This document shows, in pieces, positions 35,266 through 44,045 of a stretch of 64,000 nt of DNA (the stretch's first letter is position 1; the number at the start of each line of letters is the position of its first letter). Location of the stretch: positions 251,877 through 315,876 of the forward strand of contig NZ_LT985754.1 in the NCBI RefSeq assembly GCF_900290285.1. The letters are read 5' to 3'. This DNA is from Candidatus Centipeda massiliensis. Lineage in GTDB: Bacteria; Bacillota; Negativicutes; Selenomonadales; Selenomonadaceae. The notes beneath the pieces were generated by a model. The model had not been told where the DNA came from. It saw nothing but the letters and a program-made list of their open reading frames with translations, and did no database searches. The position numbers and the translations under genes are program-made.

Positions 35266-37377
35266 TCAGCCGAACACTTCCCCGTTGTTTGCGATCTCCC
35301 GCACGAAGTCCCGTGCACGCGGATAGAAGAAGCGGCGCAGTTCCTCACTGTCTACGGCATAGTCGTCCTCTAGCTCATGTCCGCGCAGATAAATGCGTGC
35401 TGTCGCCCCTGCAAAGTCCGCCGTCCCATCCTCCTGCGTAAAGCCCTGTGTCTCCACGCGCAGCGTATGCGTCGCACTCCGCACGGCGAGCTTGAACGTC
35501 TGCCCCGGGAACTGGGAGGCGGAATAGACGGCATCGCGCGCCGCGCCGCCGAAGACGGCGGGCAGATTGCCGTCGATATCACCTGAGATGTGGAAACCGC
35601 ATAGATGTCCGAGGGTCGGATAGATGTCAACGGAGGAGGTCAGCTCGTCCGCAACGATGCCCGCAGGAACGCCCGCCCCGCGCATCATCCACGCTGCGCC
35701 TGTCGCATACGTTCCGATCACATCGACCGCCCGTCCGCGCGTGTTCGGATCGAAGATGGAGCAGCCGTGATCGGAGTAGAGATTTACGATATACTCATCC
35801 GTGTCATAGCGCTCCTCGATATAGCTGAGGAGGTGTCCGAGCGTGCGGTCGATATGGGCGAGGCTGATGCGGAACTGTTCCAGATATATCGGCAGATGCG
35901 GCGTTCTGACGCTTGGCACCGTCGGATCCAGGGGGACAAAGCGATCCGCGAGCGGCACGGAGAGTTCCGCTGCCGTTGAGAATTTGAGCGGGGTCTGTAT
36001 GTTCAGTGGATGGACATCCGTGATATGCAGGAGCATGAAATGATCCGTTTCAGGGAATGCCTCCAGCGTCCGCAGGGTGCGCTCGACGCCCTCGTAGGCG
36101 GGCAGAAATCCATAGCTCGAGATGAGGCGGTCATAGCCGCGGTATGTGCCGTAGTAGCAGCACTGCCCCGTTGCCATCGGGGCGGTGCAGTAGTAGCCGA
36201 GCGATTTCATCTGCTCCGCGAGCGTCAGCAGCGTATGCGGCATCTCGTGGCTGTCCCGCTCGTTGAATACGTGCGTGTGGTGAGCGTAAAACCCCGTCTC
36301 GATGGAGGGGAGGGAGGGCAACGTGTACTCCGAGGCGGAGAAATGTTGATCGAAGATCGTGCCCTGCGAGAAAAAGCGTGCAATGCGCGGCATGTGCACA
36401 GAAAAAAGACCATCTGTAGCGGGGCGGCATAGCCCATCCACGAGAATGTTCAGCACGAGCTTTTTGAGCGCGGGACTATGGCGCAGTGGGATCGGCGTGC
36501 CGACGGCATAGGGAACGCCGTCCTCCGAGCGCAGCGTGACGCTCTCATTGAGACGGAAATAGCTGAACGCATACTTGCCGAGATGACCGATGTGCTCCCC
36601 GCTGCTGTCTTTGATGGCGAAGCCCTGCGCGAACTTCGTCCCCGCGACGGGCAGCGCGACAGGCACGCCATCCGACAGTTCGATGCGATGCTGCCCCGTG
36701 ACCGTACTGACACGCTGCAGGTCAAAGGTAACGTCGCGGTCGTTTATCATAAAGAAGTGATCGTGCCGCATCTTTTCGTACACCATGCCCTTCGTCGAGA
36801 GGAAGCCCTCGTCCACGAAGAGCCCCGCCCAGAGACGTGGTACTCCCGCCCGCTCCATGAGGGGGATCTCCTCCCCAAGGAAGGTGTCGGGGCGAAAGTG
36901 CAGCGTCCCGTTTTCGAGATAGGTACGGCTGCTCAGCATGGGAGCACTGTTACAGGTGTTGGCGGCAAGCGAAAAGCGCTTCAACGCCTCGTTGATCTCT
37001 TTTTTGGGCAATGTGAGGGAAATGTCTTCCATCGGATACAGCCCTTGGATATGCCCCTGCATTGTGAGCGCATCCAGTTCGCGCCCAACGCCCTTGTAGG
37101 CGGCGGCGAGCACCTTCCACACCTCATAGTTTACGGGACGTTTCGCGTAGGCGCGCTCCCCGCAGACGAGTGCCGTTTCCGCATCGCCGTATGCAAGGAG
37201 ATACTGTGCGGCAAAGATATCCGCATGCACGGTATTTCCCATTGCCTCACGGTAGGCGGCAAGCTGGGCGAGGAAGTCGTCATCGTAGGCGTCCTTTTTG
37301 GCGCGCGCCAAAAGATCCTGAAAGAAATCGTAGGCGCGTGCATTGTTCCGCCAGAATACCGTGAAATCGTCCTGCAT
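35266..37377 (-). CDS. TPR plus alkaline-phosphatase-superfamily protein, paralogue D
   Basis: A 703-aa paralogue (MQDDFTVFWRNNARAYDFFQ). The TPR segment AQYLLAYGDAETALVCGERA is identical to that of paralogue C although the following region differs, which suggests gene conversion of the N-terminal part. AP core: D of LVDGLCR, where the usual Trp after the VDGL/VDAL motif is replaced; Thr in SASEYTLPS; ITDVHPLN; YSDHGCSIF. It ends IANNGEVFG. Start follows AAAGGACAGGACG. The spacer to paralogue C is only 31 bases. Confidence 0.85.
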   Translation of the reverse strand: MQDDFTVFWRNNARAYDFFQDLLARAKKDAYDDDFLAQLAAYREAMGNTVHADIFAAQYLLAYGDAETALVCGERAYAKRPVNYEVWKVLAAAYKGVGRELDALTMQGHIQGLYPMEDISLTLPKKEINEALKRFSLAANTCNSAPMLSSRTYLENGTLHFRPDTFLGEEIPLMERAGVPRLWAGLFVDEGFLSTKGMVYEKMRHDHFFMINDRDVTFDLQRVSTVTGQHRIELSDGVPVALPVAGTKFAQGFAIKDSSGEHIGHLGKYAFSYFRLNESVTLRSEDGVPYAVGTPIPLRHSPALKKLVLNILVDGLCRPATDGLFSVHMPRIARFFSQGTIFDQHFSASEYTLPSLPSIETGFYAHHTHVFNERDSHEMPHTLLTLAEQMKSLGYYCTAPMATGQCCYYGTYRGYDRLISSYGFLPAYEGVERTLRTLEAFPETDHFMLLHITDVHPLNIQTPLKFSTAAELSVPLADRFVPLDPTVPSVRTPHLPIYLEQFRISLAHIDRTLGHLLSYIEERYDTDEYIVNLYSDHGCSIFDPNTRGRAVDVIGTYATGAAWMMRGAGVPAGIVADELTSSVDIYPTLGHLCGFHISGDIDGNLPAVFGGAARDAVYSASQFPGQTFKLAVRSATHTLRVETQGFTQEDGTADFAGATARIYLRGHELEDDYAVDSEELRRFFYPRARDFVREIANNGEVFG

Positions 37378-37413
37378 CGTCCTGTCCTTTCCGCATCGTG
37401 AGAGAGCGCTGTG

Positions 37414-37735
37414 CGGTACTCCGTAACAAACCCTAGTGGAGCAAGCGGGAAAAAGTGTGCGACCCGCCCCCTGCGGATTTTAACCGGAGGGGCGCAGCGC
37501 GTTTGGAATCCGCAGGTATGGGGAATCACGAACGCAATGATGTTGTTCAGATTGGTGCAGATTTTCCGTCCTGTCAAGGAGATAAACCGGAAGCATAGCG
37601 GTGGCTATGCTGAGGATTTATCGACGCAGAGAGGGCGAAAAAGATGTGCCAAGATGGAGAGCTGAATGCGTCCGTGATTCCCTCGCGGACGAGCACACGA
37701 CCGCTTGCGTAACGAGGGTTCTGCGAGGAGTACCG
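37414..37735 (-). repeat. Repeat family C, copy 3, split by a MITE
   Basis: Left part CGGTACTCCGTAACAAACCC to GCGGATTTTAACC..AATCCGCAGGTAT (37414-37519) and right part GCGGACGAGCACACGACCGC to GGTTCTGCGAGGAGTACCG (37685-37735) together equal the uninterrupted copy at 39896-40056. Confidence 0.88.
37522..37681 (+). repeat. MITE family A, variant copy inserted in repeat C
   Basis: 160 bp. Interior matches the other MITEs (TTGGTGCAGATTTTCCGTCC, GAGGGCGAAAAAGATGTGCC) but both ends are changed together: GGAATCACGAACGCA at the left and TGCGTCCGTGATTCC at the right, still mutually inverted. No clear target duplication is left. Confidence 0.85.
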
Positions 37736-37747
37736 TTTAGCGCTCTC

Positions 37748-39859
37748 TTATGCAAACACTTCCCCGTTATTTGCGATCTCCCGCACGAAGTCCCGTGCGC
37801 GAGGATAGAAGAAGCGGCGCAGCTCCGCACTGTCCACGGCGCAGGCGGGATCGAACTCGTGCCCGCGCGGATAGATCTCTGCCATCGCCCCTGCAAAGTT
37901 CGCCGTCCCATCTGTTTCCGTAAATCCCTGCGTCTCCATGCGCAGGGCATAGTCGTGTGTGCGCACAGCAAGCTTGAACGTCTGCCCCGGGAACTGGGAG
38001 GCGCTGCACACGCAATCGCGCGGCGTGCCGCCGAAAACAGCGGGGAGGCGTCCGTCAATATCACCGGTGACGGGAAAACCGCACAGGTGCGCAAGCGTCG
38101 GAAAAATATCCACGCTGCTCGTCAGATCCTGCACCCGCACGCCCTCGGGCACGCCTGCGCCGCGCATCATCCACGCCGCGCCGGTGGAGTTTTCGCTGAT
38201 GACATCGACCCTGCCGTCCGGCGGGGGTGGCGCAAAAATCGAGGAGCCGTGATCGGAGTAGAGATTGACGATGTATTCGTCCTCCGTATACCGCTGCGTG
38301 ATATAGGCAAAGAGCTGTCCTAGGCTTCGATCCACATGGCACAGGTTTGCGAAGAATTGCCGCTGATAGATGGGGTAGTGGGGGAGACGGACGCTTAGCC
38401 CGTTCTTTTCGAGTGGAAAAAGCCGCTCCTCAGGCGGCAGATGTGTCTCAACCTCGGGCGCGAACTTATAGCCGACCCCGTTCCACGGGTGTACGTCTGC
38501 GCAGTGGAGAAAGAGGAACTGATCCGCCTCGTCGAACGCCTCCAGATGACGGATCGTGCGCTCGACCCCCTCGTGACAGGGAAGATTCCCCGTATGTGTG
38601 AGAATACGGTCATGCCCCCGCAGTGCGCCTGAGTAGATGCCGTCTCCACTCGCCATTACGGCGGTACAATAATAGCCAAGATCCTTCATGCACTCGGACA
38701 GCGTCCTATGGGCAGGGAGGAGGGGGTGACTGTTCTGTTCGTTGAACACTTGCGTATGATGTGGGCAGCGTCCCGTCTCGATAGCGGGCAGAGCTGGGTA
38801 GGTGTACTCGGAGGTGGAGAAATGCTGATCGAAGACGGTGCCGCGCGCAAAGAACTGCGCCGTCTCGGGCATCCGTGCGGCGAAGCATTCACGTACCGCC
38901 GGCCATGAAAGACCGTCCACGAGAATGTTCAGCACGAGCTTCCTGCGGTGCGGTGCATGTCCGACGCGAATGGGTGTGCCCACGATGTAGGGGCTATCGT
39001 CCTCCGCGCGCAGCGTCACGCTCTCATCGAACCGAAAGTAGCTGAACGCCCATTTGCCGAGTACGGCAGGACGCTCACTGCCTGACACGGAAACAAAGAG
39101 TTTTTGCCCCTCCTCCGTACCCGCCACGGGCACATAGACGGCACCGCCCTCGGTCACCTCAATGGCGCTTGTGGCACGGCATTCGTGCGCCTTCTGCAGA
39201 TCGAATACGAAGTCCTGGCAGCGATACGCGAGAAGGTGTGGGTCGGTTCGGAGCGCGTCCAAAAAGATGCTGCGCTCGGACAAGACCTCGTTTTCAACAT
39301 AGACCGCCGACCAAAAGGGAATCCCATCGGGCGTGTCTATGGGAAGCGGCTCGCCAAGGAGGAGATCGGGGGCAAAGTGCAGCCCTTCCTCGTCAATGAT
39401 GGCACGCGTGGGGAGCAGGGGGGCGCAGTTCCCTGTATTGATGGCGACGGAAAAGCGCGCGAGTGCCGCGCGCATATTTTCCTCCGTCAAATGGAGCGAG
39501 AGGTGTGCATGAGCAGGATCGTGGCGATAGAGATAGCCCTGCAGGACGGCAGCATCGAGCGTGCGGCCGCACATCGCATAGGCGGCGGCGAGTACCTTCC
39601 ACAGCGCATGATTCACAGGGCGCTTCGCATACGCGCGCTCGCCGCAGGAGACGGCGTTCTCCACGTCGCCGTGGTGCAGGAGATACTGCGCGGCAAAGAT
39701 GTCCGCATTCTCACTTGTGGGCGATTCCGCACGGTAGACGGCAAGCTGGGCGAGGAAGTCGTCATCGTAGGCGTTCTTTGCGGCGCGCGCCAAAAGATCC
39801 TGAAAGAGATCGTAGGCACGTTCGTTGTTGCGCCAGAATACCGTGAAATCGTCCTGCAT
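37748..39859 (-). CDS. TPR plus alkaline-phosphatase-superfamily protein, paralogue E
   Basis: A 703-aa paralogue (MQDDFTVFWRNNERAYDLFQ). TPR-like region with AQYLLHHGDVENAVSCGERA. AP core: D of LVDGLSW, Thr in TSEYTYPA, ADVHPWNG, YSDHGSSIF. The C-terminus is IANNGEVFA. The 208-base spacer upstream (towards F) contains a full repeat C element. Start follows AAAGGACAGGACG, the same leader as paralogue D. No signal peptide. Likely same class of reaction as the other five, with a different acceptor specificity set by the variable middle region (inference). Confidence 0.85.
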   Translation of the reverse strand: MQDDFTVFWRNNERAYDLFQDLLARAAKNAYDDDFLAQLAVYRAESPTSENADIFAAQYLLHHGDVENAVSCGERAYAKRPVNHALWKVLAAAYAMCGRTLDAAVLQGYLYRHDPAHAHLSLHLTEENMRAALARFSVAINTGNCAPLLPTRAIIDEEGLHFAPDLLLGEPLPIDTPDGIPFWSAVYVENEVLSERSIFLDALRTDPHLLAYRCQDFVFDLQKAHECRATSAIEVTEGGAVYVPVAGTEEGQKLFVSVSGSERPAVLGKWAFSYFRFDESVTLRAEDDSPYIVGTPIRVGHAPHRRKLVLNILVDGLSWPAVRECFAARMPETAQFFARGTVFDQHFSTSEYTYPALPAIETGRCPHHTQVFNEQNSHPLLPAHRTLSECMKDLGYYCTAVMASGDGIYSGALRGHDRILTHTGNLPCHEGVERTIRHLEAFDEADQFLFLHCADVHPWNGVGYKFAPEVETHLPPEERLFPLEKNGLSVRLPHYPIYQRQFFANLCHVDRSLGQLFAYITQRYTEDEYIVNLYSDHGSSIFAPPPPDGRVDVISENSTGAAWMMRGAGVPEGVRVQDLTSSVDIFPTLAHLCGFPVTGDIDGRLPAVFGGTPRDCVCSASQFPGQTFKLAVRTHDYALRMETQGFTETDGTANFAGAMAEIYPRGHEFDPACAVDSAELRRFFYPRARDFVREIANNGEVFA

Positions 39860-39895
39860 CGTCCTGTCCTTTCCGCATCGTGAGAGAGCGCTGTG

Positions 39896-40056
39896 CGGTA
39901 CTCCGTAGCAAACCCTAGTGGAGCAAGCGGGAAAAAGTGTGCGACCCGCCCCCTGCGGATTTTAACCGTTCAAGCGCAGCGCGTTTGGAATCCGCAGGTA
40001 TTTAGGCGGACGAGCACACGACCGCTTGCGTAACGAGGGTTCTGCGAGGAGTACCG
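39896..40056 (-). repeat. Repeat family C, copy 4
   Basis: 161 bp with ends CGGTACTCCGTAGCAAACCC and GGGTTCTGCGAGGAGTACCG. It is bordered by GAGAGAGCGCTGTG and TTTAGCGCTCTCTT, also inverted. Serves as the empty-site reference for the MITE insertion in copy 3. Confidence 0.88.
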
Positions 40057-40068
40057 TTTAGCGCTCTC

Positions 40069-42168
40069 TTATGCAAACACTTCCCCGTTATTCGCGATCT
40101 CCCGCACGAAATCCCGTGCACGCGGATAGAAAAACGCACGCAGTTCGGGGCTGTTCACGGCATACTCCTTTTCCAGCTCATGCCCGCGCGGATAGATGCG
40201 CACTGTCGCCTCTGCAAAGTCCGCCGTCCCATCCTTTCTAACGAAGCCCTGTGTTTCAAGGCGCAGGGCATGCTCATGCGTGCGCACGGCGAGCTTGTAC
40301 GTCTGCCCGGGGAAATGAGAGGCGCTATAGACCGCATCGCGCTCCTTGCCGCCGAAGACGGCGGGCAGATTCCCGTCGATCTTCGGCGGCACATAGAATC
40401 CGCAGAGATGGCCGAGTGTTGGGTACAGATCCACCGTACTCGTCAGCTCCTGTGCGACAACACCTTCGGGCACGCCGGCACCGCGCATCATCCACGTCGC
40501 GCTCGTGGCGTACTCGCTCATGAGATCACCGCTATTCCCCGCCGTGCAGCTGAATACGGACGCACCGTGATCGGAGTAGAGATTCACGAGGTACTCCTCC
40601 TCCGCAAAGGTCTGCTCAATCTCGGAGAAGAGCAGACCAAGGTTGCGGTCGAGCTGGCGCATACGTTCCAAATACTGCTCCCGATAGATTTGGAGCGCGG
40701 CGAGACGTACACTCGGCGCGTCCTTGTCTTGGGCGGGAAAGCGTTCGGCGAGCGGCAGATGTGTCTCCACCGTCGTGTCGATCTTGTACCCGTGTATGTT
40801 GTACGGATGCACGTCGTTCGTGACGAGCAGAAGATACTGGTCGCACTCCTCAAAGGCTCGAATCTGGCGCAGGACACGATCTGTGCCATCAAGCGAATGC
40901 TGGATCCACGAGGAAGTGACGACGCGGTCAAAGCCGCGCAGCTCACCGTGCAGGAGCAGCTGATTCGCTGCCATTGGCGTAGCGCAGTAGTAGCCCAGAT
41001 CCTTCATCTGCTCCGCCGTTGTCCGCATGGAGAGTGGCAGTTCATAGCCCGCATCCACGTTGAAAATATGTGTGTGGTGGGGGTAATACCCCGTTTCGAT
41101 CGCGGCAAATGCGGGCAGCGTGTACTCGGATGTCGAAAAGTGCTGATCGAAGATCGTACCGCGTGAAAAAAAGCGCGTGATGTTCGGCAGATGCGTTGCG
41201 GCGTAGGGGCGTGCAATTACCCACGACAGTGCATCGACAAAGATGTTCAGGACGAGCTTGCGCCGCGCGGGGCTGTGTCCGAGGAGAATCGGCGTACCAA
41301 CCGCGTATGGGGTATCGGAGCGAAGTTCGGTATCCTCGTCGAGACGCAGAAAGCTGAACGTCCACTGACCGAGCGCCGTCTCATGCGTGTCGTCCGCTGT
41401 GCGGATGAAGAGGGGCTGATCTTCCTCCGTCCCTGCGACGGGAAGGATCGCCTCACGCGCAGGGACTTTGAGCGAGACGATGCCGCACGCTGCGCGAGCC
41501 TTTTGCAGATCGAAGAAGAAATTGCGGTGCCCGTACGAGAGGAACCAGTCGGCATGACGCCCCGCAGCGAGGGTGTGGCTGTGGGCGTAGATCCCCTCGT
41601 TCTCAGCATAGACTCCGCTCCAAAAGCGCGCGCTGCCCTCCGGCATCGTCATAGGGATTTCCTCACCGACAAAGGCATCGAAGCGAAAGGAAAGCTCCCC
41701 ATTTTCCATATAGGCACGGCTCCCCGCAACGGGCAGCTGAAAGCATTTTCCCATCGCAAAGGTGAGGCGTCCGAGTCCTTCCTCCACCTTATCCGCCGTG
41801 AGGGATAGGGCGAGCTTCGGCGTGCCGTAGAGTCCGTAGGCACGACCCTGCATGACGAGAGAATCCATCTCCCGATGAAGCGCTTTGTATGCAACGGCAA
41901 GGATCTTTAGAACCTCGTGATTCAGCGGGCGCTTCGCATAAGCACGCTCGCCGCAGATCACTGCATTCTCCACGTCGCCGTGGTGCAGGAGATACTGCGC
42001 GGCAAAGATGTCCGCCTTTTCGCTTTCGGGCGATTCCGCACGGTAGGCGGCAAGCTGGGCGAGGAAGTCGTCATCGTAGGCGTTCTTTGCGGCGCGCACC
42101 AAAAGATCCTGAAAGAGATCGTAGGCGCGGTCGTTGTTTCGCCAGAATACCGTGAAATCGTCCTGCAT
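40069..42168 (-). CDS. TPR plus alkaline-phosphatase-superfamily protein, paralogue F
   Basis: A 699-aa paralogue and the first of the six to be transcribed, 71 bases behind phnW. MQDDFTVFWRNNDRAYDLFQ; TPR-like AQYLLHHGDVENAVICGERA nearly identical to paralogue E. AP core: D of FVDALSW, Thr in TSEYTLPA, TNDVHPYN, YSDHGASVF. It ends IANNGEVFA like E. Start follows AAAGGACATC. Across A-F the catalytic positions and the WMMRGAGVP motif are constant while the 120-300 region varies, as in a family diversified for substrates. Confidence 0.85.
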   Translation of the reverse strand: MQDDFTVFWRNNDRAYDLFQDLLVRAAKNAYDDDFLAQLAAYRAESPESEKADIFAAQYLLHHGDVENAVICGERAYAKRPLNHEVLKILAVAYKALHREMDSLVMQGRAYGLYGTPKLALSLTADKVEEGLGRLTFAMGKCFQLPVAGSRAYMENGELSFRFDAFVGEEIPMTMPEGSARFWSGVYAENEGIYAHSHTLAAGRHADWFLSYGHRNFFFDLQKARAACGIVSLKVPAREAILPVAGTEEDQPLFIRTADDTHETALGQWTFSFLRLDEDTELRSDTPYAVGTPILLGHSPARRKLVLNIFVDALSWVIARPYAATHLPNITRFFSRGTIFDQHFSTSEYTLPAFAAIETGYYPHHTHIFNVDAGYELPLSMRTTAEQMKDLGYYCATPMAANQLLLHGELRGFDRVVTSSWIQHSLDGTDRVLRQIRAFEECDQYLLLVTNDVHPYNIHGYKIDTTVETHLPLAERFPAQDKDAPSVRLAALQIYREQYLERMRQLDRNLGLLFSEIEQTFAEEEYLVNLYSDHGASVFSCTAGNSGDLMSEYATSATWMMRGAGVPEGVVAQELTSTVDLYPTLGHLCGFYVPPKIDGNLPAVFGGKERDAVYSASHFPGQTYKLAVRTHEHALRLETQGFVRKDGTADFAEATVRIYPRGHELEKEYAVNSPELRAFFYPRARDFVREIANNGEVFA

Positions 42169-42239
42169 GATGTCCTTTCGTTTTGAGAAATGTCGTGAGG
42201 GAGCACTGCTGCGGAGTACCGCGCTGTCGCATATCGCCT

Positions 42240-43334
42240 CTACGCCTTTAGTGCCGCTTCCAACACGCGGAAAAAGCCCTTGATATCCGTCTCGTCAATC
42301 GCGCCGAGGGCGCAGAGGCGGAACGTCGAGGAGGTCTGCATCTTGCCGGGATAGATGGTGTAGCCGCGCTCGTAGCAATAGTCGTGTACTCGTGTGAAAT
42401 CAAAGTCCGCCGACGGATATTCCACGGCGACGACGAGCCCCGACTGGATCTCACGGGGGATTGCCTCCGTGAGACCAAGCCTCGCGAGCCCTTCATGAAT
42501 GGCATTGATGGTTCGCGTATGGCGTGCCCACTTCTTCGCCGCACCCTCGGCAAAGTACTCCGCGAGTGCGCGCCTTGCGGCATACACGGTCTGCACGGGT
42601 GGGGTGAAGCGCATCTCGCCCGTCTCCTCGAATCCCTCGTACTGCATGACGAGATTCGTGTAGTAGGAGCGCACGGGATATGCCTTTGCCGCGTCGAGGA
42701 CGGTCTTTCGCGCGATCACAAAGGACAGCCCCGTCATGCCCTGAATGCCCTTCTGTGCCGAGGACATACAGACATCGATGTTCATCTCATCCACCGTGAA
42801 CGGGATCATGGCGTAGGTCGAGATCGTGTCCGCAATCATGATGGCACCGTGCGCGTGGGCGAGGGTGCCGATCTCGCGCACGGGATTCAGGATGCCTGTT
42901 CCCGTCTCCTGATGCGTCGTGTAGACGGCGGCGATGTCCGGATTCTCATCGAGTACCCGTTCAACCTCCGCGAGATCGGGCAGCCCGTCGATGGGGAACT
43001 GTAGGTCGATATGCGGCACGCTGTAGGCGCGCGCCATCGCAGCCGCACGCGCGGAGTACGCGCCGTTGTTGACGATGAGGAGCTTCCCATCCGCAGGGAC
43101 GAGCGAGCTGACGCAGGCATCCATCGCAATGGTTCCCGAGCCGCAGAAAAGGACGGTCGCCCAGTCCGCAGGATCTGCGTGGACGACCTTGCCGAGATCC
43201 GTGCCGAGATCCCGCATCAGCTGCCCGAACTCCCGCTCGCGCGGGCAGATATCGGGGACGAGCTGTGCACGTTTGACCGTGTCGGTGGTCGTTGCGGGGC
43301 CGGGGTTGAGGAGAATGTTGCGTTTGATATCCAT
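42240..43334 (-). CDS. phnW: 2-aminoethylphosphonate-pyruvate aminotransferase
   Basis: A 364-aa fold-type I PLP enzyme. In a biosynthetic locus it runs in the direction phosphonoacetaldehyde plus alanine to 2-aminoethylphosphonate plus pyruvate. Family motifs: start NILLNPGPATTTDTVK, SGTIAMDACVSSL (phosphate cup), the Asp in MIADTISTYA, and the PLP lysine in SSAQKGIQGMTGLSF (about residue 190). C-terminal small domain includes GYTIYPGKMQTSSTFRLCALG. Length is normal. It follows the methyltransferase gene by three bases and precedes the paralogue array. Confidence 0.95.
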   Translation of the reverse strand: MDIKRNILLNPGPATTTDTVKRAQLVPDICPREREFGQLMRDLGTDLGKVVHADPADWATVLFCGSGTIAMDACVSSLVPADGKLLIVNNGAYSARAAAMARAYSVPHIDLQFPIDGLPDLAEVERVLDENPDIAAVYTTHQETGTGILNPVREIGTLAHAHGAIMIADTISTYAMIPFTVDEMNIDVCMSSAQKGIQGMTGLSFVIARKTVLDAAKAYPVRSYYTNLVMQYEGFEETGEMRFTPPVQTVYAARRALAEYFAEGAAKKWARHTRTINAIHEGLARLGLTEAIPREIQSGLVVAVEYPSADFDFTRVHDYCYERGYTIYPGKMQTSSTFRLCALGAIDETDIKGFFRVLEAALKA

Positions 43335-43337
43335 AGG

Positions 43338-44045
43338 TCACTTCCGATACATAAAACAGGTAAAGACGAACGGGTTGTTCCAGTAATGCGCCAGTTCGAG
43401 ACTGGGGAAGAGGATGGAGAGATCATGCGCAGCAGCAAAGCCCTCGAAGAAGGAGCGGCGGTAGAATAGGCGGCTCAGCCCCTCATAGCGTTCGTCATAG
43501 TTTGGGATGTTCGCGCGGCGGAAGGCAAGATACTCCTGTCGTGTCGCGCGGTCATGCAGCTCCGTGATGCCAATGGCGTGCGTGCTCTTTTCGAGCATCC
43601 GCTCGAGCACGCGGGTCGTGTAGTCATGATCGGGGAAATAGGAGAAGACGCCGCAGGAATAGACCGCGTCGTACTTCTCCTCCGTCGGAATGTCCGCCGC
43701 CTCCATCGCGCCCATCTCGCGTGCGTCGGGCACGACCATACGTGCCGTCTCGACCAGTCCCGCGGCATAGTCGCTGCCGCCGACAATCAGCCCCTCGCGC
43801 TGCATGAGGTACATATTCGCGCCTGCACCGCAGCCAACCTCATAGACGGACTTGCCCGGCGTGAGGTCGAGCAGCTCCACGAGACCTGCGTTGAAGTTGA
43901 GATAGGAGTCCAGCGGGATGCCGCCCTCTATCACATCATAGCCATTGAGGCGCTTCAGTTCGAGAAAGACTTCCTGCCAATCGCCGTCGAGTCCGCCCGT
44001 GACGGGTCTCCTGCGGTTCCAGATTTCCTTCCATTTATTTCCCAA
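43338..44045 (-). CDS. Class I SAM-dependent methyltransferase
   Basis: A 235-aa methyltransferase. The SAM-binding motif I is VYEVGCGAGANMYLM (about residues 66-80), followed by GGSDYAAGLVETA (motif II acidic residue) and YDAVYSCGVFSYFPD (motif IV/V). It is tightly placed: start one base from the end of the PEP mutase gene and stop three bases before phnW. The substrate cannot be read from sequence; N-methylation of AEP or methylation of a phosphonate-bearing glycan are reasonable options given the operon, both inferred. Confidence 0.85.
   Translation of the reverse strand: MGNKWKEIWNRRRPVTGGLDGDWQEVFLELKRLNGYDVIEGGIPLDSYLNFNAGLVELLDLTPGKSVYEVGCGAGANMYLMQREGLIVGGSDYAAGLVETARMVVPDAREMGAMEAADIPTEEKYDAVYSCGVFSYFPDHDYTTRVLERMLEKSTHAIGITELHDRATRQEYLAFRRANIPNYDERYEGLSRLFYRRSFFEGFAAAHDLSILFPSLELAHYWNNPFVFTCFMYRK

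Noticed and set aside
28723-42168. Paralogues A-F as LtaS or EptA-type membrane phosphotransferases
   Set aside because: None of them has transmembrane helices or a signal peptide, and the N-terminal part is TPR-like.
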